Source of the DNA: JACDCA01 sp963810305
GTDB taxonomy: Bacteria > Acidobacteriota > Vicinamibacteria > Vicinamibacterales > 2-12-FULL-66-21
NCBI GenBank assembly: GCA_963810305.1
Contig: CAWEMY010000011.1
Coordinates: 248,001 to 312,000, forward strand
Reading direction: 5' to 3'
DNA: 64,000 nucleotides
This document shows positions 1-9,239 of the stretch, in pieces. A program made the translations under genes and the position numbers. The notes below the pieces were generated by a model. It did no database searches and had not been told where the DNA came from. It worked only from the letters and a program-made list of their open reading frames with translations. Numbering within the stretch: the stretch's first letter is position 1; each line of letters begins with the position of its first letter.

Positions 1-56
1 CCGCCAGACCAAAAGACCTCGCCGATATCGACGCGCTGCAGTCCGGGAGCGACTGA
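1..56 (+). CDS. C-terminal end of an upstream gene (partial)
   Basis: Reading from base 3, the frame gives a short tail ARPKDLADIDALQSGSD followed by TGA at 54-56. The RPKDLADIDAL string resembles the C-terminal end of small nucleotidyltransferase-like proteins (DUF6036/MNT type), whose genes often end this way. The body of the gene lies outside the window, so the identification rests on about a dozen residues and is tentative. Confidence 0.4.
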   Translation, partial: ARPKDLADIDALQSGSD

Positions 57-514
57 CGGGGATCGATCGTCTCCGGCGTCAGGAGGCCTTGCACGCCATT
101 CCCACGCCGATGGAGGAGGCGTCGGAGGAAGCGACTCCCCGGGAATCGGGTATCCGGGGGATACCAGTTGCCGTCGCCGCACGTCCAGTCGGGCCCCGGT
201 TGTATCGTCGGGCGCGACGCTGGCAGAGCGCACGCATCCCCGGAGGGAGCCAGCCCTCATTGCAGCACGTGCCGCCGCCTAGCGCGACGAACGGATCCCC
301 CGTCGTGCAGCCTCGACCGATGAGGACGCTTCCTACTCTTGCCTGGTTCGGATACGACAGCGCAGTGGAGCCCGCATGTGGTATCCGGATGCCGCGTGGG
401 ACCGGCACTTCGATGACTTCCCATAATCGTTCGCGCGTTAGGAGACCCCTCGGCGTAACCGATCAAGGGGCAGCCCCGGTTGACGGGAGGTTTGGACCTA
501 GCTAAGCTTAGTCC
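57..514. other. 458-base stretch with no recognised gene
   Basis: Open frames exist on both strands (about 110-140 codons), but their translations are Arg/Pro/Gly-rich and resemble no family I know, as expected for random open frames in GC-rich DNA. I see no tRNA, hairpin terminator or tandem repeat. The only structured site is the palindrome just before the antitoxin gene at the right edge. Confidence 0.5.
502..511. promoter_or_regulatory. 10-bp palindrome before the antitoxin start; candidate operator
   Basis: CTAAGCTTAG is a perfect palindrome ending three bases before the antitoxin ATG. Phd/VapB-type antitoxins usually autoregulate by binding a palindrome overlapping their promoter, so this is a reasonable operator candidate. 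That role is inferred from position only. Confidence 0.4.
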
Positions 515-754
515 ATGAAACAGGTGAATCTGCATGCCGCCAAGACCACGCTCTCGCGACTTGTGGACGAGGCCGTCGCCGGCGAGGAGATCGTCATCGC
601 CAAGGCCGGCAGGGCGCTGGTGCGCCTCGTGCCCGTCGGTCACGGGTCGCGCCGTGCCGGGTTCGGCGCCGACAAGGGCCGTATCCGCGTACGAAAGGAC
701 TTTGACGCGCCGCTGCCGGCGGCCGTGTTGCGGGCGTTCGGCGTCGAGCCGTGA
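515..754 (+). CDS. Phd/YefM-family antitoxin
   Basis: This 79-residue protein begins MKQVNLHAAKTTLSRLVDEA and continues GEEIVIAKAGRALVRLVPV, the typical Phd/YefM antitoxin fold: an N-terminal DNA-binding beta-alpha region and a C-terminal toxin-wrapping tail (residues ~50-79, ending LPAAVLRAFGVEP). It should neutralise the adjacent PIN nuclease and repress its own operon. The last bases form a GTGA overlap with the toxin start, so the two are translationally coupled. Length is normal for the family. The ATG at 515 is the only sensible start and follows a 10-bp palindrome. Confidence 0.85.
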   Translation: MKQVNLHAAKTTLSRLVDEAVAGEEIVIAKAGRALVRLVPVGHGSRRAGFGADKGRIRVRKDFDAPLPAAVLRAFGVEP

Positions 755-1146
755 GGCTGTTGCTCGACACGCAGACCGTGCTGTGGTGGAGGGAGGGAAA
801 TCGCCGGCTCGGTCCACGCGCCCGCGCGGCGATCGAGCGCGAAGCCGCCGCCGTGCTCGTCAGCGCCGCCAGTGGCTGGGAGATCGCCATCAAGTCGCAG
901 ATCGGCCGACTTCGCCTGCGCGAGCCGGCTGACGTCTGGGTGCCCTCGGCGGTCGAGACCAGTGGCTTCGGGTCGCTCAGCGTCACGATGCGACACGCGG
1001 TCGCCGTCGCCAGCCTGCCCACCCATCACGCCGATCCGTTCGACCGCCTCCTCATTGTCCAGGCACAGCTCGAAGACCTCACGCTGGTCACGTCGGACGA
1101 GGCGTTCGAGGACTACGACATCCGGCTCCTCGATGCCCGAAAATAA
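751..1146 (+). CDS. VapC-like PIN-domain ribonuclease toxin
   Basis: A 131-residue PIN-domain protein starting at GTG 751, overlapping the antitoxin stop by four bases. The acidic residues expected at the metal site are visible: LLDTQTVLWW near the N-terminus (Asp5), SGWEIAIK in the middle, and HHADPFDRLLIVQA towards the C-terminus. The HADPFDR form is characteristic of the VapC subgroup paired with Phd/YefM antitoxins. It is probably an RNase released under stress; the RNA target cannot be read from sequence. The pair looks intact. Confidence 0.87.
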   Translation: MRLLLDTQTVLWWREGNRRLGPRARAAIEREAAAVLVSAASGWEIAIKSQIGRLRLREPADVWVPSAVETSGFGSLSVTMRHAVAVASLPTHHADPFDRLLIVQAQLEDLTLVTSDEAFEDYDIRLLDARK

Positions 1147-1180
1147 ATGAGGACGGAGCGACCGGTGTAACCTGCCACCC

Positions 1181-3038
1181 GTGAGCAGCTCTCGCCCGTT
1201 TCCGTTTCGCCATCTTCCCGCGGCGCAGCAGTTCACACTCGCGATCACCGTGTTGAGCGTCCTCTGGACGCTGTTCCTGCTGCTCTTTGGCGGGATCGAC
1301 TTCTCATTTCTCGGCATTCGCTTGCGATCGCACCGGTGGTCCGACCCGGCGATGGTCGCCGTGGTATCCCTCCTGGTCTTCGCCTGGTTGCGACGACGTT
1401 CGAAGACACCGGCGGCACGATCCGGTCGCGCGATCGCGGCGGCGGTGGGGAAGTGGTGGCGCACACCCGACAATGTGCTGCTCGTGGCGATTCTCGTGGT
1501 CGCCGCCATCGCGCGATTCTGGGGGTTGACATTCGGGCTGCCACATCCAGCGGCACAGGCCTGACGAGGAAGCCGTATCGGCGCTGGCCGGCAACTATTA
1601 CCTGGGTTACTTCGAGCAAACCGACTTCACCTATCCGCCGCTCTTCATACTCGCCGTGGCCGCCGCGCTCTGGTTTGCCTTTCGCACGGCACCCGCGATG
1701 CTGTCGCGGCTGAACATTCGTCTCGGGCTGTCCGATCCGACGATGTCGGCGCAGCGAATCGTGGCGCGTCTCCTGAGCGCTGCTGCTGGCGTGATCAGTG
1801 TCTGGCTCGTCTTCCGCATCGGGACGCGGCTCTTCGGCCGGCCGACGGCATTGGTCGGTGCCGCATTCCTCGCGCTCGCCTTTCTCCACGTCCGCGATTC
1901 GCACTTCGGTGTGACCGACGTGCCGATGACTTTCATGGTGCTGGTCGGGTTCCTCGCGATCGTCAAGTTGTCGGAATCCGGTTCGCGCCGCGATCTCGTG
2001 GCCGCCGGGATCTGGACGGGCCTGGCGGTTGCGACGAAGTACAACGCAGCGCTGCTCGTCCTGCCGGCGTCGTTCGCGATTCTGAACGATCCGCTTCAAC
2101 GTCCGATTCAGAGTCGTCTCGTTCGAGTCGTCGCCTTCGCCGCGATCATGACGGCGGCATTCCTGATCGTGTGCCCCTTCTCCGTTCTCAGCTATGAGAA
2201 GTTTCTGTACGACGTCACGAACGTCTCGCGACATCTGGCCGACGGGCATGGGGTCGATCTGGGGAGAGGATGGACCTACCACCTGACTACGACGCTGAGA
2301 TACGGGCTTGGCATTCCGCTGCTGGTGGCCGGCATCCTCGGTCTCCCGTTGATGGTCTGGCGAGAGGGACGCCGGGGCATCCTCGTGGCACTGTTCCCGA
2401 TCGCGTATTACGCGCTGATCGGGAGCGGCCGAACGGTCTTCGCACGGTACATCCTGCCAGCCGTGCCGTTCCTGTGCCTGACGGCCGGATACTTCGTCGT
2501 GACGACGGCTGCGGTCGTCACGAGCTACCTCCACCGGCCACGTTGGCGGATTCCGGCGACAACGGTCATGACCGCGGCCGTGCTGTGGCCATCGCTGCTG
2601 TCGGTCATCGCGTTCGATCGCTTGATCGCCAGGGACGACAGCCGCGTTCTCGCGCGGCGCTGGGTCGAAGCGCGATTTGTGCCCGGAACCACGATCGGCC
2701 AGCTCGGTCTCCCACCTGGTAATTTCGGCTCCGTCTACGTCCCCTACGAAACCGACTACCGGTTGTCCGACATCACCGCCACCTCAAAGCCGACGCTGGT
2801 CATCGTCGTCTCGGGGCCATTCGGATCATCGCGTCTTGACAGCGTCCCGCCGTGGCTGGAGCGTGACTACGATCTGCAATTCGTTCAACAGGTCGTCGCC
2901 GAAGACCACCCGGCGAACGTATACGATCGGCAGGACGAGTTTTACGTGCCTCTCGCCGGCTTCAATCAGATCGTGCGGCCAGGCCCCAACCTGAGGATTT
3001 ACGTTCGTCGCGGCGCGCGGACCACTTCAGGCAAGTAG
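1181..3038 (+). CDS. GT39-like membrane glycosyltransferase, split by one frameshift
   Basis: Two adjacent frames make one 618-residue multi-pass membrane protein. The first part (GTG 1181 to a stop at 1564) ends FWGLTFGLPHPAAQA; the second frame runs to 3038 and carries PDEEAVSALAGNYYLGYFEQTDFTYPP before its first usable start at 1656. Skipping one C near 1556 gives GLPHPAARPDEEAV, the first-loop acidic motif expected in dolichyl-phosphate-mannose-type (GT39/PMT) enzymes. About ten hydrophobic segments follow, then a soluble C-terminal region. It probably transfers sugar from a polyprenyl-phosphate donor at the membrane. The break looks like a one-base insertion; no other damage is visible. 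Confidence 0.7.
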
Positions 3039-3095
3039 CGGCGAGCATGGTCCACGCCCGTATCGATGCCGTGGACGCCTGTGGCCCAAGTCGAA

Positions 3096-5603
3096 CTATT
3101 CCGTCCGCAAAGCGACGAGTGGATCGATCAACGTCGCGCGCCTCGCCGGCACGTAGGCTGCCAGTCCGGCAAACAGCACGAAGAGCACGGCTATGCCAGC
3201 GAAGGTTGGTGGATCCAGGGGTGTCAGCTCGAAGAGCATCGATTCCAGAGTGCGGGTGAGCGCGGCCGCTCCCAGCAGTCCGAGCCCGAGACCAAGCGCG
3301 GTAAGCACGAGGCTCTCGCGGAGGACGAGCCCGAGCACACCGGCCCGCGGTGCACCCAGAGCCATCCGGATGCCAAGCTCCCGCGTTCGCTGAGCCACCG
3401 TGTAGGAGATCACGCCGTAGATCCCGACCAGCGCCATCGTGACACCAAGGGCCGCAAGCACGCCGAGCAAGACCGCGTACATGCGCGGCCGCGCGACGGT
3501 CGTTGAAATGATCTCGTTCATCGGCGCCACATTGAAGAGGACGCCTTCTACGTCGGCCTGGTCGAGAAGCGTCCGCACCGTCCTGATCGCTGCACCCTCG
3601 CCGCCACCGTATCGCACCGTGTAGTAAGGACCCAACGGGAAGAGCGGCGACAGATCCTCTCCCCATTGACGCGCATCAAGAAAGAACTGAGGCTCCGCGG
3701 CCCGATCGACCCCCCACTGTCGCACATCGGCGACCACACCGACGATCGTCCATGGCGTGCTGCTCTGCGCGACATACACTCGCTGGCCGACCGCATTGGC
3801 GCTGTCGCCAAAGTCGCGCCGGGCCAGCGCCTCATTGATGATCAGGACGCGGGGCTGGCCTGCACTGTCGCGCTGCTCGAATGTGCGTCCGGCCGTCAGA
3901 GGGATGTGCATGGTCTCGAAGTAGCCGCGGCTGACGACACGGACGTCGGCGCCCTGTGCCGGGGAAGACGGCTGACTACCTGGGGTTCTGCTCACCGCGA
4001 GCGTGTCACGCAGTCGCACCAATGGCAATTGATTCGCATACGCCGCACTTACGACGCCGGGCTGCGATTGGAGCCTCGAGACGAATTCCTCCGCGAACCG
4101 TCGAAGTCTCGGCAGCGGGTACCGCTCTGACGGCAGCGACACCTGGAAGGTCAGGACGCGCGCCGCCTCGTACCCGACGTCGACCCGAAGCAGGCCGATG
4201 AAGCTGCGGATCAAGAGGCCTCCACCTACCAGGAGGACGATCGACAATGCCACCTCGACGACGATGAGCGCGCTGCGAAGGCCGCTCCTTCGGAGACGAG
4301 CACCAGCCGCGGCCGGTTCGTTTCGCAGCGCGGCGAACGGGGTGTGACGCCGGTGCTGCATCGCGGTGATCAGCCCGAACAGGATGCCGACCAGCACCGC
4401 AACTCCGACGGTGAAAGCCAGCACCGACCCATCGATGTGGACGCTATCAACACGGGGAATCATTCTTCCGTCGGCTTGACCGAGATCGATCCGATCGATG
4501 GTGGTCGCAAGCTTTCGCAGAAGCTGGACGCCGCCGGCCGCGAGGCCTGTCCCGAGTATCGCCGCGACCGTGGTCAGCAGCAGGCTTTCGGTCATCATCA
4601 GCCGCAGGATGCGAGCCTGGCCAGCCCCGATGGCCAGGCGGATCGCCATCTCCCGCTGCCGTGCGACGGATCGAACCAACAGCAGATTGGCGACGTTGAG
4701 ACAGGCAATCAGGAGGACGAATCCGACCGCGCCCATGAGCACAAGCAAGGCGGGTTTCACCGGCGCAACGAGTTCCTGCTGGAGGCCGACGGTCGAATAG
4801 CCGAGCGCGTCGGGTTCCGCACGACGTCGGCGCAGGTCGCGAAGGACTGGTTCGATGCTCGCGGTCGCCGCATCCGCGGAGACACCAGCCGCGAGCCGCG
4901 CGACGACGCGACCGGTATCAGATGATCGCAGCGGAATCCAGTATTGCGCCGCACTGCCAGGCAGGTATTCAAAACCGGACGGCATGACCCCGACGACCGT
5001 ATAGATCTTTGCACCGGCGGGTCTGCCCGGCCCCAGCGCTGGCTCGAGCGTGATGCTACGTCCGAGCACGCCGGGATCACGAGCGAAATGCCGCTGCCAC
5101 GAACCGTAGCTGAGAATCAGGACGTTCGGAGCTCCCTCGCGCTCGTCCTCCGGCCCGAACAATCGTCCCAGGACTGGGCGGACGCCGAGCATCGGGAAGA
5201 CCGATGCGGTGAGTTCTCCTCCCGACCATCGGGGTTCGTGACCGCGCCAGTTGGTCAGCGAGAACCCGATGTTGCCGACGCGATCGAAGGCACGCGTGCG
5301 TTCGGCGAGTGCCTCGGTCTCCGCGGCGGTCAGGCGGAGCGGCTGCTGGTTCGGAGCACCGGTCCTCGTTTCGGTGGTGACCAGCAACCGCACCTGACGC
5401 TCAGCAAATTCGTAAGGCAGCGGCTGAAGGAGAACGCCGTTGACGACGCTGAAGATCGCTGTGTTGGCACCAATCCCGAGCGCCAGTGTCAGGATGACGA
5501 CGGCACTGAAACCAGGATGGCGTCCCAGCGTGCGCACGCCGTACGCAACATCCCGCCTGACATCGACGGCCCACGCTGGTGCTAACCGGGTTGCAGCGGC
5601 CAT
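3096..5603 (-). CDS. ADOP-family ABC permease (MacB/FtsX-like)
   Basis: An 835-residue permease with the duplicated MacB_PCD/FtsX layout. After an N-terminal helix (GFSAVVILTLALGIGANTAIFSVVNGVLLQPLPY) comes a periplasmic domain, a three-helix FtsX block around residues 280-440, a second N-terminal helix with periplasmic domain (IVVEVALSIVLLVGGGLLIRSF), and a final FtsX block with RTRELGIRMALGAPRAGVLGLVLRESL. It ends with the usual PARRATLIDPLVALRTE. Such permeases are abundant in Acidobacteriota and lack a fused ATPase; their substrates are unknown. No ATPase gene is adjacent. It lies 26 bp downstream of the hydrolase gene on the same strand, so the two are probably co-transcribed. Confidence 0.9.
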   Translation of the reverse strand: MAAATRLAPAWAVDVRRDVAYGVRTLGRHPGFSAVVILTLALGIGANTAIFSVVNGVLLQPLPYEFAERQVRLLVTTETRTGAPNQQPLRLTAAETEALAERTRAFDRVGNIGFSLTNWRGHEPRWSGGELTASVFPMLGVRPVLGRLFGPEDEREGAPNVLILSYGSWQRHFARDPGVLGRSITLEPALGPGRPAGAKIYTVVGVMPSGFEYLPGSAAQYWIPLRSSDTGRVVARLAAGVSADAATASIEPVLRDLRRRRAEPDALGYSTVGLQQELVAPVKPALLVLMGAVGFVLLIACLNVANLLLVRSVARQREMAIRLAIGAGQARILRLMMTESLLLTTVAAILGTGLAAGGVQLLRKLATTIDRIDLGQADGRMIPRVDSVHIDGSVLAFTVGVAVLVGILFGLITAMQHRRHTPFAALRNEPAAAGARLRRSGLRSALIVVEVALSIVLLVGGGLLIRSFIGLLRVDVGYEAARVLTFQVSLPSERYPLPRLRRFAEEFVSRLQSQPGVVSAAYANQLPLVRLRDTLAVSRTPGSQPSSPAQGADVRVVSRGYFETMHIPLTAGRTFEQRDSAGQPRVLIINEALARRDFGDSANAVGQRVYVAQSSTPWTIVGVVADVRQWGVDRAAEPQFFLDARQWGEDLSPLFPLGPYYTVRYGGGEGAAIRTVRTLLDQADVEGVLFNVAPMNEIISTTVARPRMYAVLLGVLAALGVTMALVGIYGVISYTVAQRTRELGIRMALGAPRAGVLGLVLRESLVLTALGLGLGLLGAAALTRTLESMLFELTPLDPPTFAGIAVLFVLFAGLAAYVPARRATLIDPLVALRTE

Positions 5604-5629
5604 GCTCGCGTCGAATTGTTGGTCGTGCG

Positions 5630-7357
5630 TCAGTGGATCGTCAAGAGCTCGGAGATTTGCCGCCGCAGCCGCGGCGGTGCCGCGCGGGTGGCGCGCCCGA
5701 TGTGCGCGAGCAGCACCAGCGAGGCATCGCGCCGGATACTGTCGACAATCAGGACTTCCATGTTCCGCTTGCCTGGTGAGAGTTGAAGTCCGAATCGGTC
5801 ACGGAGGACCGCAGTCACTGACGTGGCGCGGTCCTCGTCCCATCCGAACTCGAGGTTGTACGAACCCGTGACGCCCGTCTCGTCAATCACCGGCTTGCCG
5901 AGAATGCTCTGCAGCGCACCGGCGAGTTCTTCCATATTGGCTTCCTTGACCTGCACGGCCCGATCCTGAATCCAGATGGCCGGTTTGTGCCCCCGGGATC
6001 GCTCCAGGCGCGAAGGGTCGGTCGCGCTCAACACGAACACGTCGAACGGGCGGACTTCGAAGTGAGTCTCCAGGCGCAGGCGATGCTTCAATTCCTGCTG
6101 GAGCAGTGACCGAAAGGATTCCGTTTCGTCGACGCCGACGACGGCTTTCAGCGAGTATCGCGTCTCGGCCAGCCACGAGGGTCCAATCACTCGGACAGAC
6201 GGCACGTCGTAGGCCGTCGCCAGCATCCCCTTGAGCGTCATGCCGTCGGCCCGCATCGTATTGGTACTGATCGAGGCGGATCTCCCCGACGCAGGTCCGA
6301 TAGCAAACTCCATCCATTGCCGGGACGCGTCTCGTTGCGTGAGGAGAACGAGCCCAACCATGACGACGACTATCACGATCGTGCCAGCCACCGCTGACAA
6401 TCCCAGGCGAATTCGTCGACCGCCGCGGATCACGCCGTACACAGCAGCGAGGATGAGAATTGCCGGGAGCGCGAATAGTGCGACGACCGCGGCCTGGCCC
6501 CGGTCCGCTGTCGCGTCCTTTCGGCGCGCCGCGAACGTCTCGGCCGCGGCGTTTCGTGGAAACAGCGCCGCGATGTCCAGTACGCGCTCACCTTTCTTCA
6601 ACTCGTCGGCGAGATTGAACGTCACGACCCTGTCGAAATCGTGGAAGTAGTAGAGGTGCATGGTGCGCGCACGCAGGTCGTAGATGTTGGAGTAGAGCGT
6701 CGGCGCATTGCCCTTCTGATGAGTGGCGGCGAGGATGCGGCGAAAGAGGTCGACCGAGATGCCCTCGCCCGCGCGCTCCAGCATCTCGGACGCAATCGTG
6801 AACCGGCCGTCCTCCGATCCGTTCGAGCGGGACTGGTGAAAGTTCGTCTGCACGAAGTGGCGGCGTGATTTGCGCACGATCGCGTTGCGTTCGATCGACA
6901 CCGCGTCGCCTGAGGCGTCGGCGAACATGTAGATCGCCTCAACCAGGAAGTCGCGGTTGTACTGACTGAAGAGGCGAGCAACCTCCTCCACCGTGCTGCA
7001 CTCCGCCATCGCGCGGTCGACGATATTGCCTGAGAAACGCGGGAGATCGGATCCTGCGGCGGCTTTCATCGGCGGGGCTGAAAACGCGTCGAACCATAGG
7101 CCGCGCTCGTTCATCCCCCCCTGCGGCGTCATGTCGTCAAACCCGGTGTAGACGCGACCGTAGGAGCCCGGCTTTGCTGGAAGGAACCAGATCTTGGTCC
7201 GGGGATTGTCCCAGTCCTCGTTATTGCCGACGAGAATCTGTCCTCCGCCTACGGCGCAGAAGGCGGTGCAGGCCTGGGCAACCGTGTGGCCGATGAGCGC
7301 GAACGCGCAGCCGATAAGGCCGGCGAAGACGATTCGACGTATCCGCGCGTGTCGCAT
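5630..7357 (-). CDS. Ntn-hydrolase (C45/choloylglycine-like) fused to a TIGR03435 domain
   Basis: A 575-residue two-domain protein. The signal peptide (residues 1-29, ending VAQA) is followed at once by Cys30 in CTAFCAVGGGQILVGNNEDW, so signal peptidase cleavage would expose the N-terminal nucleophile expected of linear-amide Ntn hydrolases. The domain continues through GGMNERGLWFDAFSAPP to about residue 290. Two membrane segments follow (~295-350, around LPAILILAAVYGVI and TIVIVVVMVGLVLL). The last ~210 residues match TIGR03435: MRADGMTLKGMLATAYDVP, DVFVLSATDPSRLERS, VIDETGVTGSYNLEFGWDED and VLIVDSIRRDAS. ATG 7357 was chosen because GGAG lies nine bases upstream. The fusion is unusual and its substrate unknown. 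Confidence 0.75.
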   Translation of the reverse strand: MRHARIRRIVFAGLIGCAFALIGHTVAQACTAFCAVGGGQILVGNNEDWDNPRTKIWFLPAKPGSYGRVYTGFDDMTPQGGMNERGLWFDAFSAPPMKAAAGSDLPRFSGNIVDRAMAECSTVEEVARLFSQYNRDFLVEAIYMFADASGDAVSIERNAIVRKSRRHFVQTNFHQSRSNGSEDGRFTIASEMLERAGEGISVDLFRRILAATHQKGNAPTLYSNIYDLRARTMHLYYFHDFDRVVTFNLADELKKGERVLDIAALFPRNAAAETFAARRKDATADRGQAAVVALFALPAILILAAVYGVIRGGRRIRLGLSAVAGTIVIVVVMVGLVLLTQRDASRQWMEFAIGPASGRSASISTNTMRADGMTLKGMLATAYDVPSVRVIGPSWLAETRYSLKAVVGVDETESFRSLLQQELKHRLRLETHFEVRPFDVFVLSATDPSRLERSRGHKPAIWIQDRAVQVKEANMEELAGALQSILGKPVIDETGVTGSYNLEFGWDEDRATSVTAVLRDRFGLQLSPGKRNMEVLIVDSIRRDASLVLLAHIGRATRAAPPRLRRQISELLTIH

Positions 7358-7476
7358 CACGGTCAGCTCCACAGAGCAAAGATGATTCCCTCGCTATCGG
7401 CTGAAAATCCGGGCCGGAGGGATCGCATTCTGTCCGAAACCGGGACGCCGCGACCGCCCCTGAACAGGCTCCGCCC

Positions 7477-7562
7477 CGCGAACCGCGCCGCGCGAACCGC
7501 GAACCGCGCCCCGCGAACCGCGCCCCGCGAACCGCGCCCCGCATCCCGCACCCCGCATCCCG
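7477..7562. repeat. Degenerate CGCGAACCGCGCCC-type repeat cluster
   Basis: About 85 bases of imperfectly repeated units such as CCGCGAACCGCG and CCCCGCATCCCG. The block lies between the divergent hydrolase and sigma-factor genes. The same vocabulary recurs, sometimes reversed, near 15.18, 34.58, 50.44, 52.97 and 63.58 kb. Confidence 0.8.
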
Positions 7563-7584
7563 TCATATTTCACCCCGGCGGGCG

Positions 7585-7590
7585 TTATAC
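7585..7590 (+). promoter_or_regulatory. Candidate -10 box of the sigma-factor operon
   Basis: TTATAC lies 13 bases before the sigma-factor ATG, immediately after the GC-rich repeat block. No -35 consensus is visible, which is expected if the operon is autoregulated by its own ECF sigma factor. Confidence 0.35.
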
Positions 7591-7603
7591 CCTTGGCGAC
7601 CAG

Positions 7604-8155
7604 ATGGAAGCACACGGCAACACCGCCGCATCGGACACGCGGGATCTGTTCCGCGAGCATGGGGGAGCGGTCTATCGGTTCGCGCTGGTGCTCGTCCGGC
7701 ATCACCAGGACGCGGAGGACGTGGTCCAGGAGACGTTCATGAAGCTCCTGCAGCACCTCTCGTCCGCTGGGAACACTGCGAACCTGCGCGGCTGGCTGTT
7801 CACTGTCGCCGCCCACGCGGCGCGCGACCGGCAACGGCGGCGCATGCGCTGGTTGCCATGGACGACCCGTGCAGAGCCTGCCGTCGATCCAGCGGCGCTT
7901 CCCGACGAGGACGGGAGGTACAAAGCGCTCCGTGAGGCGCTTCGCGGTCTTTCACACCGCGACCGCCTGCTGCTCGCGCTGCGTGCACAAGGACTCACGT
8001 ATCGCGAGATCGCGGCCGCCGCAGACATCCGGGAATCCTCCGTGAGCCAGCTCCTCGCGCGTGCGACAGAGCGATGGAGCAGAGGCACGGCGGAATTCAG
8101 AACAGGGGACCGTTATGAGCCATCTTACGACCGCGCAAATCCAGGCCGTCGCTGA
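7604..8155 (+). CDS. ECF-type RNA polymerase sigma factor
   Basis: This 183-residue protein has sigma region 2 (FREHGGAVYRFALVLVRHHQDAEDVVQETFMKLLQHL, residues ~14-50, the -10 binding part) and region 4 (LRGLSHRDRLLLALRAQGLTYREIAAAADIRESSVSQLLARA, ~105-150, the helix-turn-helix for the -35 element). ATG 7604 fits the family's N-terminus; a longer frame upstream only reads repeat DNA. Its 3' end overlaps the anti-sigma gene by 41 bases, a strong sign of a sigma/anti-sigma pair. The next two genes encode an ABC exporter that it probably controls. Confidence 0.88.
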   Translation: MEAHGNTAASDTRDLFREHGGAVYRFALVLVRHHQDAEDVVQETFMKLLQHLSSAGNTANLRGWLFTVAAHAARDRQRRRMRWLPWTTRAEPAVDPAALPDEDGRYKALREALRGLSHRDRLLLALRAQGLTYREIAAAADIRESSVSQLLARATERWSRGTAEFRTGDRYEPSYDRANPGRR

Positions 8156-9239
8156 CGATCAGGCGCCGCCGGCAGACCGCGATCACGCCGCCTCGTGCCC
8201 GTCTTGCGCGGCGCAGGTCAGCGAGCGGCGGCAGAGCGCAGCTTCATTCGCATCAGCACTGAACACCGCGGTGATGCCGTCGGCAACAGCCCGACGGATC
8301 GAGACCGCGCTCGCGGCGTCGACCGCACCCGCGACGGGTGCGGGAGCAACCCGGCTCCGCCCGGCGCCGTCACCCCGGCGCTGGCGGTCGGCAGCATGGG
8401 GGTCGGCAGGGCTGGCGGCGGCGATCGTGCTGGCGATCGTGTTCGTCGCGCCAATGATGAAGGAGGATCGAGGCGCCGTGTCCGCCTCCGAAATCCTCGC
8501 GCACTCGGCCAGCCGGCTGGCCCAGGAGAGTACCGGCATCGAACTGCTCGAGTACGAGCTGGTGCTCGACGGGGTTCCAAAGGACATGATGCCGGATCAC
8601 GCCAACGGCACCTACCATGTCCGCCAGGCCATCGACCACACCGTCCCCGGGCGGTTTCGTTACTCGAGTTATGGACCCGGCGGTGAGCCGATCTCGTCCA
8701 TCGCGCAGGATCCGGCGTCAGGACAGCGCGTGATGATGGTCAACCTCGAAGGCCAGGCGTATCGCTTCGAGGTGAGCGTCCCATCGAATGTCGGACCGTC
8801 GCTCCCCGAAATGGAACGGCTTCACATGGAAGCGTCAATGATGATGATGCAGGCGAGCGGGAACCAGCTCGTCGAAATCGTCGAAACCGCGGAGGGGCGC
8901 CAGTACCGGATCGAAGTGCCGAAAGTGAGCGCACCCGGATCGAACCCCGTCTGGGACCTGACCGAAGCGCGGGTCCTCATCGATGCGAAGGACTACCGCG
9001 TCCACGAGCTTGCGGTCAAAGGCACGTTCCTGAAGCAGCCGTACAGCGTTTCGTACCGTTTGATCAGCCGTGATGTTGTCACCAGCGTCGCACCGGACAC
9101 CTTCGAAGTGCCCCGGCAGCCCGGAGAGATCCTGGTCAGCGGTGAAGGTTCGGCGGTGCCGGCGCGCGACGCGATGGTGCTCGCGCTGCGGGAGCTCGCC
9201 AGGCTGAAAACGCGCGCCAATGACATCGCAAGCGACTGA
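8115..9239 (+). CDS. Zinc-finger anti-sigma factor with C-terminal periplasmic domain
   Basis: A 374-residue membrane protein. The N-terminus contains the HxxxCxxC anti-sigma zinc motif (His24, Cys28, Cys31 in DHAASCPSC). A low-complexity linker and one membrane helix (WGSAGLAAAIVLAIVFVAPMM) follow at about residues 95-117. The ~250-residue outer part (SEILAHSASRLAQESTGIELLEYELVLDGV...) resembles the RseB/LolA-like lipid- or signal-binding fold, though I recognise this only loosely. It should hold the preceding sigma factor inactive until an envelope signal arrives. Start at ATG 8115 with AGGGGAC upstream. It overlaps the ABC ATPase gene by 20 bases. Confidence 0.78.
   Translation: MSHLTTAQIQAVADDQAPPADRDHAASCPSCAAQVSERRQSAASFASALNTAVMPSATARRIETALAASTAPATGAGATRLRPAPSPRRWRSAAWGSAGLAAAIVLAIVFVAPMMKEDRGAVSASEILAHSASRLAQESTGIELLEYELVLDGVPKDMMPDHANGTYHVRQAIDHTVPGRFRYSSYGPGGEPISSIAQDPASGQRVMMVNLEGQAYRFEVSVPSNVGPSLPEMERLHMEASMMMMQASGNQLVEIVETAEGRQYRIEVPKVSAPGSNPVWDLTEARVLIDAKDYRVHELAVKGTFLKQPYSVSYRLISRDVVTSVAPDTFEVPRQPGEILVSGEGSAVPARDAMVLALRELARLKTRANDIASD

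Noticed and set aside
57..514. Open frames of 110-140 codons on both strands in the first 500 bases
   Set aside because: Translations are Arg/Pro/Gly-rich without motifs, as expected from GC-rich random sequence; neither strand shows a consistent coding pattern.
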